Positions 51,788-61,859 of a stretch of 64,000 nucleotides of DNA are shown here, one piece after another. The position numbers and the translations under genes are program-made. The DNA lies in contig SUXW01000012.1 in assembly GCA_015060765.1 (NCBI GenBank), positions 1 through 64,000 of the forward strand. Direction: 5' to 3'. Position 1 is the first letter of the stretch, and every line of letters begins with the position of its first letter. Origin of the DNA: Bacteroides sp. Lineage in GTDB: Bacteria; Bacteroidota; Bacteroidia; Bacteroidales; Bacteroidaceae. The notes below the pieces were generated by a model. It was not told where the DNA came from, ran no database searches, and was given only the letters and a program-made list of their open reading frames with translations.

Positions 51788-51795
51788 CAAATATA
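51788..51795 (-). promoter_or_regulatory. -7 box (TATATTTG) for the small-protein/lipoprotein operon
   Basis: CAAATATA on + strand = TATATTTG on minus; TTTG at about 51814-51817 as -33 candidate. Confidence 0.45.
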
Positions 51796-51904
51796 GAGAT
51801 TAATATCATAATCACAAAACAATCGCTGTTTTTTTTCATTAAAGCAAAACGACAGACCGAAACGTCATGATAATGAAACATCAACCTAAAATGCACAACC
51901 TAAA

Positions 51905-52122
51905 TGAAAACATACATTTAGTTTGGATTTCGGTCGCACAAAAACGAGGAAAATATATTATTTTTTTGATTTCGGTTGTGATGAAAAAGAAAACATACAT
52001 TTAGTTTGGGCTTCGGTCGTGCAGAAAAGGGAAAAACACATTTAGTTTGGACTTCGGTCATGCAAAAAAAGGGAAAAAACATTTAGTTTTGATTTCGGTC
52101 GTGACGAAAAGACGAAAAACAT
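51905..52122. repeat. five-copy degenerate 41/42-bp tandem repeat array
   Basis: Unit ~ aaaacatacatttagtttggatttcggtcgtgcaaaaaaggg; anchors at 51915, 51957, 51998, 52039, 52080 (spacings 42,41,41,41). Confidence 0.85.
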
Positions 52123-52195
52123 TACAACAAGAATTATTTACTTACATTTTTATAAATTTTCATCAAAATCACTTGACAAATCATATTATTTGCTT

Positions 52196-52203
52196 TATCT
52201 TTG
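52196..52203 (+). promoter_or_regulatory. -7 box (TATCTTTG) upstream of the DUF6261-like gene
   Basis: ttTATCTTTGcg with a TTG element about 25 bp upstream. Confidence 0.5.
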
Positions 52204-52326
52204 CGACAAGAGACGAAATGAGACGCGTCAAATAGAAAAAGCTATTTCCCTCCCTTTTAAAGTTTGTCCAACTTGTTTCGCTCTCCCACAATTAACTTAA
52301 TTCATTAACCAACAAAACCAAACGAG

Positions 52327-53139
52327 ATGTTTTTAAAGAAATTAACGTATCAAGCTAATTTGAGCATCGTGGAACTCGACCAATTCTTGTCCGAGTTCTT
52401 GAGAATTTTTAACAGTCCAATTGACGAACCTACTGTGGAAGACAGAGAAGAGCTATTGAACGATGTTTGTTTAAAAAACAAAGGCCGGTTTTTCGAAGAG
52501 GCTTTGACTGCATACGAACGATGCATCAAGCGAGTGCGGAAAATGGACCAGACTGAAACGATGACGCAGACAAGTAAAAAACGATTGAGACTATTGTCCG
52601 GTCACATTAGCTACATCTGCGCTTGCGAGACCGACAACAACGAAGAGGTATCGGCTGCCGCATTGTCGTACAAGCCCGTTATCGATGAATTCAGAGGGTA
52701 CTCCAGATTGACGTCATCGGCTCAAAGTACACACATCCGCCGATACATCCTCACCCTACGTAGTGAAAAATACGCGGAAGCATTTGCCAAACTGGATTTG
52801 GAAGAGCGCACCAACGAACTGGAAGAAACCAACGAAAAGTACATCCAACTGGCTTCGGAACGCGCAGCGGAACAGGAAATGATACCCGAATCGCCCAGCA
52901 AAATGCGAAACCAATGCATAAAGGCGTACCGCTACTTGGTAGACATCATCAACTTTGCGCTGCAGAACAACAAGTTCTTCCACTATGATGAAATGGCCAT
53001 ACAACTTGCAGGGATTACACAGAATGCGCAAGAGCTCATCAACCGCCGCCGCAATGTTTCGGAAACGGAAGAGGATACCGAAAACCAAGAAAATACCGTA
53101 ACCGGACAACCGGAAGGTAGTACTGATAAGGTATCGTAA
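52327..53139 (+). CDS. DUF6261-like hypothetical protein
   Basis: 270 aa; MFLKKLTYQANLSIVELDQFLSEFLRIF...; helical, no enzyme motif seen. Confidence 0.65.
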   Translation: MFLKKLTYQANLSIVELDQFLSEFLRIFNSPIDEPTVEDREELLNDVCLKNKGRFFEEALTAYERCIKRVRKMDQTETMTQTSKKRLRLLSGHISYICACETDNNEEVSAAALSYKPVIDEFRGYSRLTSSAQSTHIRRYILTLRSEKYAEAFAKLDLEERTNELEETNEKYIQLASERAAEQEMIPESPSKMRNQCIKAYRYLVDIINFALQNNKFFHYDEMAIQLAGITQNAQELINRRRNVSETEEDTENQENTVTGQPEGSTDKVS

Positions 53140-53150
53140 TAAAACTATAA

Positions 53151-53180
53151 AAGAACGCTCAAAACCGGGGCGTTCTTTTT
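53151..53180 (+). terminator. rho-independent-type terminator
   Basis: aagaacgctcaaaaccggggcgttcttttt. Confidence 0.8.
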
Positions 53181-53222
53181 CTATCTAAAGAGAATGAACT
53201 ATCTTTGCAGAAAATCATCATC

Positions 53223-55112
53223 ATGAGCAAGAACAGTCTACATACCCCGTCGGTCATCGCACAGCTTCAACAACAGGAGTTGTTGTTGCGCATGGAGTAT
53301 GATTACGAAAAGGAGACTTTCCGCCAACAGACGGAAGCCATGGGGATAGGACGAAAAGTGAAACGGGGCATGTGCTGGTTCCCTCTGTCGGTGGGAAGGA
53401 GTTATTACAACTCGCTCAACCAACTGACGGTGGAGGTGGAACGTAGGGAAGACAAGGATATAGAGCATGTGTTCGAGTTTGGCAAACCGGTATGTTTCTT
53501 TGCGCAAGATGGCTCGGAGAAGTTACACTACTTCAATTTTACCGCCACGGTGAACTATGTGGACGAAGACCGTATGGTGGTGATTCTACCCGGAGCATCG
53601 GCACTGATGGATATTCAGAATGCCGAACGCTTGGGCGTACAACTTTATTTCGACGAGACCAGTTACCGGCTGATGTTCGAAGCATTGAGGGAGGTTATCA
53701 AGGCAAATGGAAACCGGTTGGCAGAACTGCGCGACATTTTTCATGGCACGCAGAAGACATCGACTTTCCGTTTCGGTCCTACCCGCTTCCCGTGGCTCAA
53801 TCCTACGCAGGAAGAAGCGGTAAACAAGGTGATGACGGCCAAGGATGTGGCCATCGTACACGGTCCTCCGGGTACGGGGAAGACCACCACCCTTGTAGAA
53901 GCCATCTATGAAACGCTGCACAGAGAAAACCAAGTGCTGGTCTGTGCACAGAGCAACATGGCGGTGGATTGGATCAGTGAGAAATTGGTCGACAGGGGTG
54001 TTCCCGTACTACGCATCGGTAATCCTACCCGTGTAAACGACAAGATGCTTTCGTTTACCTACGAACGGAGGTTTGAAGCCCATCCCGACTATCCTCAGTT
54101 GTGGAGTATCCGCAAGGCTATCCGCGAACTGCATGCCAATAGCCGAAAAGGGGCCAGCAGAGAAAACATCCGTCAGAAGATCAATTCACTGAAAGACCGC
54201 GCCACAGAACTGGAAATACGCATCAACGAAGCCTTGTTTAGCGAAGCAAGAGTCATTTCGTGCACCTTGGTCAGCTCGGCCAACCGTATCCTGATGGGGC
54301 AGAAATTCGGCACACTCTTCATAGACGAAGCCGCACAAGCATTGGAAGCGGCCTGCTGGATAGCCATCCGCAAGGCCGACCGCGTGGTATTGGCCGGCGA
54401 TCATTGTCAGTTACCACCTACCATCAAATGCATGGAAGCCATGCGGGGCGGACTGGACAAGACGCTGATGCAACACATTGTGCACAACAAGCCCGAAGTG
54501 GTTTCGTTGCTGAAAGTGCAATACCGCATGAACGACGAAATCATGCGGTTCTCGTCCGATTGGTTCTACCACGGGCAACTCACCTCGGCTCCCGAAGTGA
54601 AATACCGGAGCATTCTGGACTACGACACCCCGATGGTATGGGTGAATACGGAGGGAATGGATTGCAACGAAGAGTTTGTAGGCGAAAGTTTCGGACGTAT
54701 CAACAAGCAGGAAGCGGCACTATGCATCGAAAAACTGAAAAAATACATCACCAAGATAGGGAAAGAACGGTTGTTGGAAGAGCGTATAGACTTCGGAGTC
54801 ATCTCACCCTACAAGGCCCAGGTACAATACCTGCGACAACTCATCAAGAAAGATGCTTTCTTCAAACCTTTCCGGCCGTTCATCACCATCAACACCGTCG
54901 ACGGGTTCCAAGGACAAGAGCGCGACGTAATTCTCATCAGCCTGGTTCGTGCCAATGAGGATGGACAGATAGGATTCTTGAATGATTTAAGGCGCATGAA
55001 TGTAGCGATTACTCGCGCCCGGATGAAGCTCATCATCCTTGGAGATGCCTCTACACTGACCAAGCATCCGTTTTACAAGAAGTTATTTGATTATATCTTA
55101 CAACTTACTTAA
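53223..55112 (+). CDS. superfamily 1 DNA/RNA helicase (IGHMBP2/UPF1-like)
   Basis: VHGPPGTGKTTTLVEAI; LFIDEAAQALEAACWIA; GDHCQLPPTIK; TVDGFQGQERDVILISLVRAN; NVAITRARMKLIILGD. Confidence 0.93.
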   Translation: MSKNSLHTPSVIAQLQQQELLLRMEYDYEKETFRQQTEAMGIGRKVKRGMCWFPLSVGRSYYNSLNQLTVEVERREDKDIEHVFEFGKPVCFFAQDGSEKLHYFNFTATVNYVDEDRMVVILPGASALMDIQNAERLGVQLYFDETSYRLMFEALREVIKANGNRLAELRDIFHGTQKTSTFRFGPTRFPWLNPTQEEAVNKVMTAKDVAIVHGPPGTGKTTTLVEAIYETLHRENQVLVCAQSNMAVDWISEKLVDRGVPVLRIGNPTRVNDKMLSFTYERRFEAHPDYPQLWSIRKAIRELHANSRKGASRENIRQKINSLKDRATELEIRINEALFSEARVISCTLVSSANRILMGQKFGTLFIDEAAQALEAACWIAIRKADRVVLAGDHCQLPPTIKCMEAMRGGLDKTLMQHIVHNKPEVVSLLKVQYRMNDEIMRFSSDWFYHGQLTSAPEVKYRSILDYDTPMVWVNTEGMDCNEEFVGESFGRINKQEAALCIEKLKKYITKIGKERLLEERIDFGVISPYKAQVQYLRQLIKKDAFFKPFRPFITINTVDGFQGQERDVILISLVRANEDGQIGFLNDLRRMNVAITRARMKLIILGDASTLTKHPFYKKLFDYILQLT

Positions 55113-55469
55113 AAACCGTTCCCTATCCACAACAAAACGGATGTGGGTTCCTTCTCCTATCACATCGCCTTTACTATCGGTGGCACGGATGGCAAACGTC
55201 AGTTTTCTTCCTTCCACCTCCATCAGTTCGGCCGTGGCCTGCACCGTTTCGCCAATGGCCGAAGGCTTGATATGCGTGGTATTGATCATTCCGCCAACGG
55301 TAGTGGAGCCTTCCGGCAAATGAGGAGCCACCGCCTTCATCGCCGCATTTTCCATTAATGCCACCAAAGTAGGTGTAGCAAGTACATGCATATCGCCACT
55401 TCCCATTTCGAGAGCGGTATGCGACATTTCGGCCGTTAAAACCGATGTATAAGTCAATCCTTTTTCCAT
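55098..55469 (-). CDS. FlK-like thioesterase family protein
   Basis: VLATPTLVALMENAAMKAVAPHLPEGSTTVGGMINTTHIKPSAIG. Confidence 0.85.
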   Translation of the reverse strand: MEKGLTYTSVLTAEMSHTALEMGSGDMHVLATPTLVALMENAAMKAVAPHLPEGSTTVGGMINTTHIKPSAIGETVQATAELMEVEGRKLTFAIRATDSKGDVIGEGTHIRFVVDRERFLSKL

Positions 55470-55559
55470 ACTCTTTTGTTTAAATTGCAACAAAGATAAT
55501 CTATTTTCTTGGGGACTAACAGATTTTTCCGCTATATTTGCATCCAAACAGATAAAGAA

Positions 55560-56963
55560 ATGAAGAAAATACTATTCATATTGTCACTTGCTTTCTATAC
55601 GATGGCAGGACAAGCCCAATCATCAAGTCTCAGACAAACAGTAGAAGAAGGTATAAAGACCAGCATCAAGCAGACCGAAAACCGAGAATGGAAAGAGGCA
55701 TTTGCCACTTGCCGACAAATGGATGCCCTGATTTATGCCGAAGAGCAAAAAACGGGTAAAGCCGCTCCCGATTTACATTATTTGGTCACCAAGGAACGTC
55801 TGCGCATGTATATGCGGTCGAACAACAACGAACGGAGCAAGACCCAATTGGAACAAATGGCCGTCTATGTAGAGCAAGCCCAATCGGATGCCTTACAAGA
55901 AGACTTGTTGATGAGTCAGGCCGGTTATTACCAAAAGTTTGGAATGACCGACAAGAGTCTGCAATGCTACAAGCAGTTGATTCTAAAGCAAACGGCAGGA
56001 AAAGACGAAGCCGCCATTGATGCCTGCTACCAAGATATGTTGAAACAAGCCGAAGCAAGCAACAACGCAAGTCTCACCAGTGCCATGAACAAGCTATATG
56101 CCCATTGGCAAGATTCCATCCGAACCGCCAAAGCTGCTCAGGAACTACAAACGCTGAAAGACGACTACACCCTTTCGCAAAACACGCTTAAGGAAAAGGA
56201 AGAGAAAATCAGTACCCAACAGGGAGTCATTGTCATTCTCTGTATCCTGGCCGTTGCATTGGCAGGTGCTCTATTGTTCCTTTTTGGTATGATGGTCAAG
56301 AATATGGCACAAGCCAAAAAACTGAAAAAGAGTCTAGCCATCGCCAATGAGAACAACGGACAGAAGAGTCGGTTCATCCAAAATATCAGCAAACAGATAA
56401 CACCTTCGTTGGAAGCCATCGAGAAAGCACCGAACCAATCCAAAAAACACATTGAGGGCCTGAAGGCCTTGATGGAGCATACCCAACGGTATATGGAACT
56501 GGAAACCACACGTGAAGAGCGCTACGAACTGAAGGAGTTGAACATCAACACGCTCTGCGAACGCATCATGAATCAGACAAAAGAGCAGTTCAAGCCCGAA
56601 GTATCCGCCGTACTCAACGTACCGCGTGTCAATATCCGCACCCATGCCGAAGCATTGGAAAGCATCCTGACCTATTTATTGGGAAATGCGGCACTTCATA
56701 CGGAAACAGGAAAAATCACATTGGAATTCAAGAAAAGGAGTGCACACACCGGCCAGTTCATTGTAACCGATACCGGTTCCGGAATCCCCGAAGAAAAACG
56801 AAGCAATCTGTTCAAACCGTTTGCCGAAGTACACGATCTGACTACAGGCGACGGATTGGGATTGCCTACCTGTAGTCTTATAGCCTATAAGTTGAACGGT
56901 ACCTTACGGTTGGATGAAGAATACAAGAAAGGCACTCGTTTTGTACTGGAACTTCATTCCTGA
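55560..56963 (+). CDS. membrane-anchored sensor-kinase-like protein (HATPase_c) with degenerate H-box
   Basis: Signal peptide, helical N-terminal region, TM VIVILCILAVALAGALLFLF; HATPase DTGSGIPEE, GDGLGLPTCSLIA; H-box region reads SRFIQNISKQITPSLEAI. Confidence 0.8.
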   Translation: MKKILFILSLAFYTMAGQAQSSSLRQTVEEGIKTSIKQTENREWKEAFATCRQMDALIYAEEQKTGKAAPDLHYLVTKERLRMYMRSNNNERSKTQLEQMAVYVEQAQSDALQEDLLMSQAGYYQKFGMTDKSLQCYKQLILKQTAGKDEAAIDACYQDMLKQAEASNNASLTSAMNKLYAHWQDSIRTAKAAQELQTLKDDYTLSQNTLKEKEEKISTQQGVIVILCILAVALAGALLFLFGMMVKNMAQAKKLKKSLAIANENNGQKSRFIQNISKQITPSLEAIEKAPNQSKKHIEGLKALMEHTQRYMELETTREERYELKELNINTLCERIMNQTKEQFKPEVSAVLNVPRVNIRTHAEALESILTYLLGNAALHTETGKITLEFKKRSAHTGQFIVTDTGSGIPEEKRSNLFKPFAEVHDLTTGDGLGLPTCSLIAYKLNGTLRLDEEYKKGTRFVLELHS

Positions 56964-56965
56964 CA

Positions 56966-58156
56966 TTATCCTTTCAGCATCTGCAAATCCAAGCCGGTAG
57001 GACTTTGGAATACTTTCAGGCCGAATTTGGGAAGTACCGCCAACAGGTGGTCGAACACTTCGGCCTGTAGACGTTCGTAGGGTATCCATTCGGTACCATC
57101 GGAAAAGAAATAGAGTTCTATAGGCAAGCCTTCGGCGGTAGGTTGCAATTGACGGATCATCAACGTCATCTGTTGACTTACCTTAGGATGCGTACGTAGA
57201 TATTGTTCCAGATAATGACGGAATACATAGAGGTTGACTTCCTCGTTCCCCGTCGCCACGAAATTATCCATCCATTTTTCAGAACGGAAGGCCTCCATTT
57301 CGGCCGGGGTACAAAAGCGCACGGTATGCATGTCGATGTTGATGGAACGCTTTACCCGTCGGCCACCGCTTTCTCTCATCCCACGCCAGTTCTGGAACGA
57401 ATCATTGACCAATGCATAGGGCGGAATTGTAGAAATGGTCTTGTCCCAATTCTGTACCTTTACCGTGGTCAGTGTCACTTCCAACACACTACCGTCGGCT
57501 CCATACTTGGGCATAGAAATCCAATCGCCCGGACGAAGCATATCATTGGCGGAGAGTTGCACACCGGCAACAAGTCCCATAATCGTATCTTTAAATACCA
57601 ACGAAAGGATAGCGGCCGAAGCACCCAGACCGGTAAGAATGGTTACCGGATCCTTGTCAATCAACGTGCTGATGACAATGATGACTCCCACACAGATCAC
57701 AATCAATTTGAGCATTTGATAAAATCCTTTCATGGAGTGTTCTTTCAGTCTTTCGTGTTCGCTGGAAATAGTGTAGAGCGAAGTAAGGAAAGAGCAGACA
57801 AGACGGACCGATACGATGGTGATATACACCCAGCACAATTTCATGATGAATGCAAGGGTCACCGTTTCGCCTTGGAAAGCAAAAGGAATCAACGTGGTAA
57901 TGATGACCGGAGGGACCAAATGGCACAGATTATTCAATACCTTGTCATTAAACAGATAGTCGTCCCATCTGTTGTGTGTCTTGGAGGTTATTTTCCTGAT
58001 GGAAGTGACCAGAACCCGTCGGCATATCCAATCGGCCAACCAAGCCAGCAACAAGATTCCAACTACCATAACGATACGATGTACCAGTTCCAAATCACTT
58101 GGTTGTACGCCCCATTGACGCAACCATCCTATCAATGTATTGTTTATTGTATCCAT
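56966..58156 (-). CDS. MscS family mechanosensitive ion channel (YbdG-like)
   Basis: 396 aa; GLGASAAILSLVFKDTIMGLVAGVQLSANDMLRPGDWI; TTVKVQNWDKTISTIPPYAL. Confidence 0.92.
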   Translation of the reverse strand: MDTINNTLIGWLRQWGVQPSDLELVHRIVMVVGILLLAWLADWICRRVLVTSIRKITSKTHNRWDDYLFNDKVLNNLCHLVPPVIITTLIPFAFQGETVTLAFIMKLCWVYITIVSVRLVCSFLTSLYTISSEHERLKEHSMKGFYQMLKLIVICVGVIIVISTLIDKDPVTILTGLGASAAILSLVFKDTIMGLVAGVQLSANDMLRPGDWISMPKYGADGSVLEVTLTTVKVQNWDKTISTIPPYALVNDSFQNWRGMRESGGRRVKRSINIDMHTVRFCTPAEMEAFRSEKWMDNFVATGNEEVNLYVFRHYLEQYLRTHPKVSQQMTLMIRQLQPTAEGLPIELYFFSDGTEWIPYERLQAEVFDHLLAVLPKFGLKVFQSPTGLDLQMLKG

Positions 58157-58248
58157 TTTTCAATCATATTTGGTGCAAATATACGAAAAACAAGAACAAT
58201 TACCGACAAGTTTCCTTATCTTTGCACATTCCATTAAAAGCAAGCAGC

Positions 58249-61044
58249 ATGAGTGAAAGCAAATATATATCCATCAAAGGAGCCCGGGTCAACAATCTGA
58301 AAAATATAGATGTAGACATTCCCCGAGGGAAATTAGTGGTAGTAACCGGATTATCCGGTTCCGGGAAATCGTCATTGGCTTTCGACACGCTCTATGCTGA
58401 AGGCCAACGCCGCTATGTAGAAAGTCTCAGTAGTTATGCCCGCCAATTTTTGGGAAGGATGGGCAAGCCCGAATGCGACTTTATCAAAGGTATTCCTCCA
58501 GCTATCGCCATCGAGCAGAAGGTTTCGAGTCGGAACCCTCGTTCTACCGTCGGCACATCGACTGAAATATATGAATATGTAAGGCTGCTCTTTGCCCGTA
58601 TAGGCAAAACCTATTCGCCCATTAGCGGTCAGCTGGTCAAGAAACATTCCGCCGAAGACATCACCCAATGCATGTTGTCCTTTCCGCAAGGTACCCGTTT
58701 CCTGGTACTCACCCCCATCCATCTACGCGAAGGACGCACGATGGCAGAGCAATTGGGCATTGATTTGAAACAAGGATTTACCCGTGTAGAGGTAAACCGT
58801 GAAATCATGCGGATAGAAGATTACCTGATGCAATTGCAAGCAGAAGGCGAAGAAAAGAAAGCAAACGTGAATCTATTGGTCGACCGCATGACGGTCAGCT
58901 CCGACCCAAGTAGCATCAGTCGTCTGACAGATTCCATAGAAACGGCCATGTACGAGGGAAATGGAGTATGTATGCTACGTTTTCTAAATGCGGACGGTAG
59001 TACCCAGCTCTTCACTTTCAGCACCCAATTCGAAGCCGATGGAATTACGTTCGAAGAACCGAGCGACCAGATGTTTTCATTCAATTCTCCCATCGGCGCC
59101 TGCCCCACTTGTGAGGGATTCGGCAAGATTATCGGTATTGATGAACATCTGGTAATCCCCAATCGCGCACTGAGTGTATACGATGGAGCAGTCATGTGCT
59201 GGAGAGGTGAAAAAATGAGTGAATGGCTCAAGGAATTCATCCACGAAGCACCCGCTCATGATTTTCCCATCTTTACGCCCTATTACGAGCTGACTCAGGA
59301 GCAGAAGGATTATTTGTGGCATGGACCGAGAAACAAGGCCTGTATTGACTCCTTCTTCAAAATGTTGGAAGAGAATCAATACAAGATACAATATCGGGTT
59401 ATGTTGGCACGATACCGGGGCAAGACCGAATGTCCGACTTGTCACGGTACCCGCTTGAAAAAAGAAGCAAGTTATGTAAAGATAGGCGGAAAATCCATCA
59501 ATGAGTTGGTGAATCTACCTATTTACGAGTTGAAGGAATTTTTCCGTACCCTTACCTTGGATGAGCATGACGCCGCGGTAGGCAAGCGTCTACTCACGGA
59601 AATCAACAACCGTCTGAATTTCATGATGGATGTAGGTCTGGGATACCTCACGCTGAACCGATTGAGCAATTCATTGTCGGGTGGTGAGAGCCAGCGCATC
59701 AACTTGGCCACTTCGTTAGGAAGCAGCCTTGTGGGCTCCCTCTATATATTGGACGAGCCGAGTATCGGACTTCATAGTCGGGATACCGACCGCCTCATCA
59801 AAGTGCTCCGACAATTACAACAATTGGGCAACACCGTTGTTGTGGTGGAACACGATGAGGAAATTATCCGGGCCGCCGACTACATCATCGACATCGGTCC
59901 CAAGGCCGGACGATTGGGTGGAAACGTTGTCTATCAAGGAGATATGAAAGATTTGCAAAAGGGAAGTGACAGCTACACGGTGCGCTACTTACTTGGCGAA
60001 GAAACCATTCCCCTCCCCGTTGCATACCGTCCATGGAACAATTACATCGAAGTGAAGGGAGCACGCGAAAACAATCTGAAAGGCATCGATGTACGCTTCC
60101 CGCTCAATGTCATGACCGTGGTGACCGGTGTGAGCGGATCGGGCAAGAGTACTTTGGTACGCGATGTATTCTATCGCGCACTGAAACGGGAATATAGTGA
60201 GAGCAGTGAGCGCCCGGGCGAACACCTATCATTGGAAGGCGACATCAAGATGGTGAAGAACATTGAGTTCGTCGACCAGAATCCGATTGGCAAATCCACC
60301 CGAAGCAATCCCGTGACCTATGTCAAAGCATACGACGAAATTCGGAAATTGTATGCCGAGCAACCGCTTGCCAAACAGATGGGATACGGTGCAGGGCACT
60401 TCTCTTTCAACACCGAAGGCGGCCGTTGCGAAGAATGTAAGGGCGAAGGTACCATCACCGTAGAAATGCAATTCATGGCCGACTTGGTTTTGGAATGCGA
60501 GAGTTGCCACGGAAAACGATTCAAGAGCGATACACTCGAAATCAAGTTTCATGGACAAAGCATTTACGACATATTGGAAATGACCGTCAACCAAGCCATC
60601 GAATTCTTTACGGAGCATAAGCAGAACAAGATTGTGAAACGCCTGCGTCCGTTACAAGAAGTAGGATTGGGATATGTCAAGTTGGGGCAATCGTCATCCA
60701 CGCTTTCAGGAGGTGAAAATCAACGCGTAAAACTGGCCTATTTCCTCAGTATCGAGAAAAGCGATCCAACCATCTTTGTATTCGACGAGCCTACTACCGG
60801 ACTCCATTTCCACGACATCAAGAAATTGCTTGAAGCATTCGATGCACTCATCGAACGAGGACATACCATCCTCATTATCGAGCACAACATGGATGTCATC
60901 AAGTGCGCCGATCACATCATCGACCTTGGACCGGAAGGCGGAGAAAAAGGAGGTAATCTGGTTATTGCCGGAACGCCCACCGAAGTGGCGGAATGTGCGT
61001 TATCGTATACCGGACAGTTCTTGAAGGAAAAGTTGATGCAATAA
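58249..61044 (+). CDS. uvrA: excinuclease ABC subunit UvrA
   Basis: [60 protein letters not shown]; two ABC domains, zinc-finger motifs; ATG at 58249. Confidence 0.97.
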   Translation: MSESKYISIKGARVNNLKNIDVDIPRGKLVVVTGLSGSGKSSLAFDTLYAEGQRRYVESLSSYARQFLGRMGKPECDFIKGIPPAIAIEQKVSSRNPRSTVGTSTEIYEYVRLLFARIGKTYSPISGQLVKKHSAEDITQCMLSFPQGTRFLVLTPIHLREGRTMAEQLGIDLKQGFTRVEVNREIMRIEDYLMQLQAEGEEKKANVNLLVDRMTVSSDPSSISRLTDSIETAMYEGNGVCMLRFLNADGSTQLFTFSTQFEADGITFEEPSDQMFSFNSPIGACPTCEGFGKIIGIDEHLVIPNRALSVYDGAVMCWRGEKMSEWLKEFIHEAPAHDFPIFTPYYELTQEQKDYLWHGPRNKACIDSFFKMLEENQYKIQYRVMLARYRGKTECPTCHGTRLKKEASYVKIGGKSINELVNLPIYELKEFFRTLTLDEHDAAVGKRLLTEINNRLNFMMDVGLGYLTLNRLSNSLSGGESQRINLATSLGSSLVGSLYILDEPSIGLHSRDTDRLIKVLRQLQQLGNTVVVVEHDEEIIRAADYIIDIGPKAGRLGGNVVYQGDMKDLQKGSDSYTVRYLLGEETIPLPVAYRPWNNYIEVKGARENNLKGIDVRFPLNVMTVVTGVSGSGKSTLVRDVFYRALKREYSESSERPGEHLSLEGDIKMVKNIEFVDQNPIGKSTRSNPVTYVKAYDEIRKLYAEQPLAKQMGYGAGHFSFNTEGGRCEECKGEGTITVEMQFMADLVLECESCHGKRFKSDTLEIKFHGQSIYDILEMTVNQAIEFFTEHKQNKIVKRLRPLQEVGLGYVKLGQSSSTLSGGENQRVKLAYFLSIEKSDPTIFVFDEPTTGLHFHDIKKLLEAFDALIERGHTILIIEHNMDVIKCADHIIDLGPEGGEKGGNLVIAGTPTEVAECALSYTGQFLKEKLMQ

Positions 61045-61062
61045 TTCCACTATCAATAAATA

Positions 61063-61100
61063 CGGGAGGGTACACCAGAATCTATCGGTATACCCTCCCG
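61063..61100. terminator. bidirectional terminator between uvrA and the porin-family gene
   Basis: cgggagggta...taccctcccg. Confidence 0.65.
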
Positions 61101-61119
61101 CATAATTTATGGGAAACAA

Positions 61120-61611
61120 TCAGAAGTACAAGCCAAAGCCTATCTTGAAGCCCAACTTACTATACTGGGATGTTTCGTCCAAGCTCAAGTCGTAATACAC
61201 GGCAGGTTCTACCGTCAAGTTACGTCCCAAGAAAAAGGCATATCCCACTTCAGGAGTGAGACAAACCAGATGCTTGCGGAAGTCCCCGGCAGTAAGATGC
61301 TTATAGCTCATGCCCAATCCGCCATATACACCACAAGTGGCAAAATAATAGCGCGCTTGTGCTCCGAGGCTTGTTTCGTCCATTCCATGTTCAACATACT
61401 GACCTTTGAAATTCAACAAAAGAGACACATTGTCGGCTACAAAAGCACCACCCGTCAAAGCAAATCCAAAGTTTGTCCCTTCACTTTTGCTATGCGACAA
61501 GTCCAATCCCGTCAACGATGCATTCACATACCACACATCCTTTTCGAACTGAGCGTTCGCATTCAATGTTGCCGCCAATACCAGCAACAAGCTCAATAAT
61601 ACTTTCTTCAT
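61120..61611 (-). CDS. outer-membrane beta-barrel (porin family) protein
   Basis: 163 aa; signal peptide; alternating strands; C-terminal FKIGFGLYF. Confidence 0.8.
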   Translation of the reverse strand: MKKVLLSLLLVLAATLNANAQFEKDVWYVNASLTGLDLSHSKSEGTNFGFALTGGAFVADNVSLLLNFKGQYVEHGMDETSLGAQARYYFATCGVYGGLGMSYKHLTAGDFRKHLVCLTPEVGYAFFLGRNLTVEPAVYYDLSLDETSQYSKLGFKIGFGLYF

Positions 61612-61622
61612 TTTCTCTAAAT

Positions 61623-61859
61623 TTAGTTAGGGTTGTTTTTATATGTTTCCTCAATTTCTTTATTGCGTTTTTCCATCATTTTCTCCTTTTTGCGGAGTAC
61701 CCACCAAAGCAACACGATGACAACGTACGACATGCCAATGGTAGCCCACTTCTCCGTCTCGCTAATCTCCGAGTTACGGGGCAAGAAGTAGATAGCCATT
61801 CCCGTGGTATACAGGAACAGGATAAAAGGCATCCAGAAAGATTTCTTAAATTTCCTCAT
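61623..61859 (-). CDS. small hypothetical membrane protein
   Basis: 78 aa, two TM segments; 4-bp overlap with the CstA gene. Confidence 0.7.
   Translation of the reverse strand: MRKFKKSFWMPFILFLYTTGMAIYFLPRNSEISETEKWATIGMSYVVIVLLWWVLRKKEKMMEKRNKEIEETYKNNPN

Noticed and set aside
51905-52122. CRISPR array interpretation of the 41/42-bp repeats
   Set aside because: Repeats are contiguous and degenerate with no unique spacers, and no cas genes are present.
55098-55112. Functional overlap between the helicase and thioesterase 3' ends
   Set aside because: 15-bp convergent overlap is common in compact genomes; nothing else unusual.
57203-58237. 344-aa plus-strand ORF opposite the MscS-like gene
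   Set aside because: Antisense to a strong MscS channel; no family resemblance.
58099-58248. N-terminal extension of uvrA in the ORF track
   Set aside because: Overlaps the divergent mscS gene start and a promoter region; conserved UvrA sequence begins at [13 protein letters not shown] (58249).
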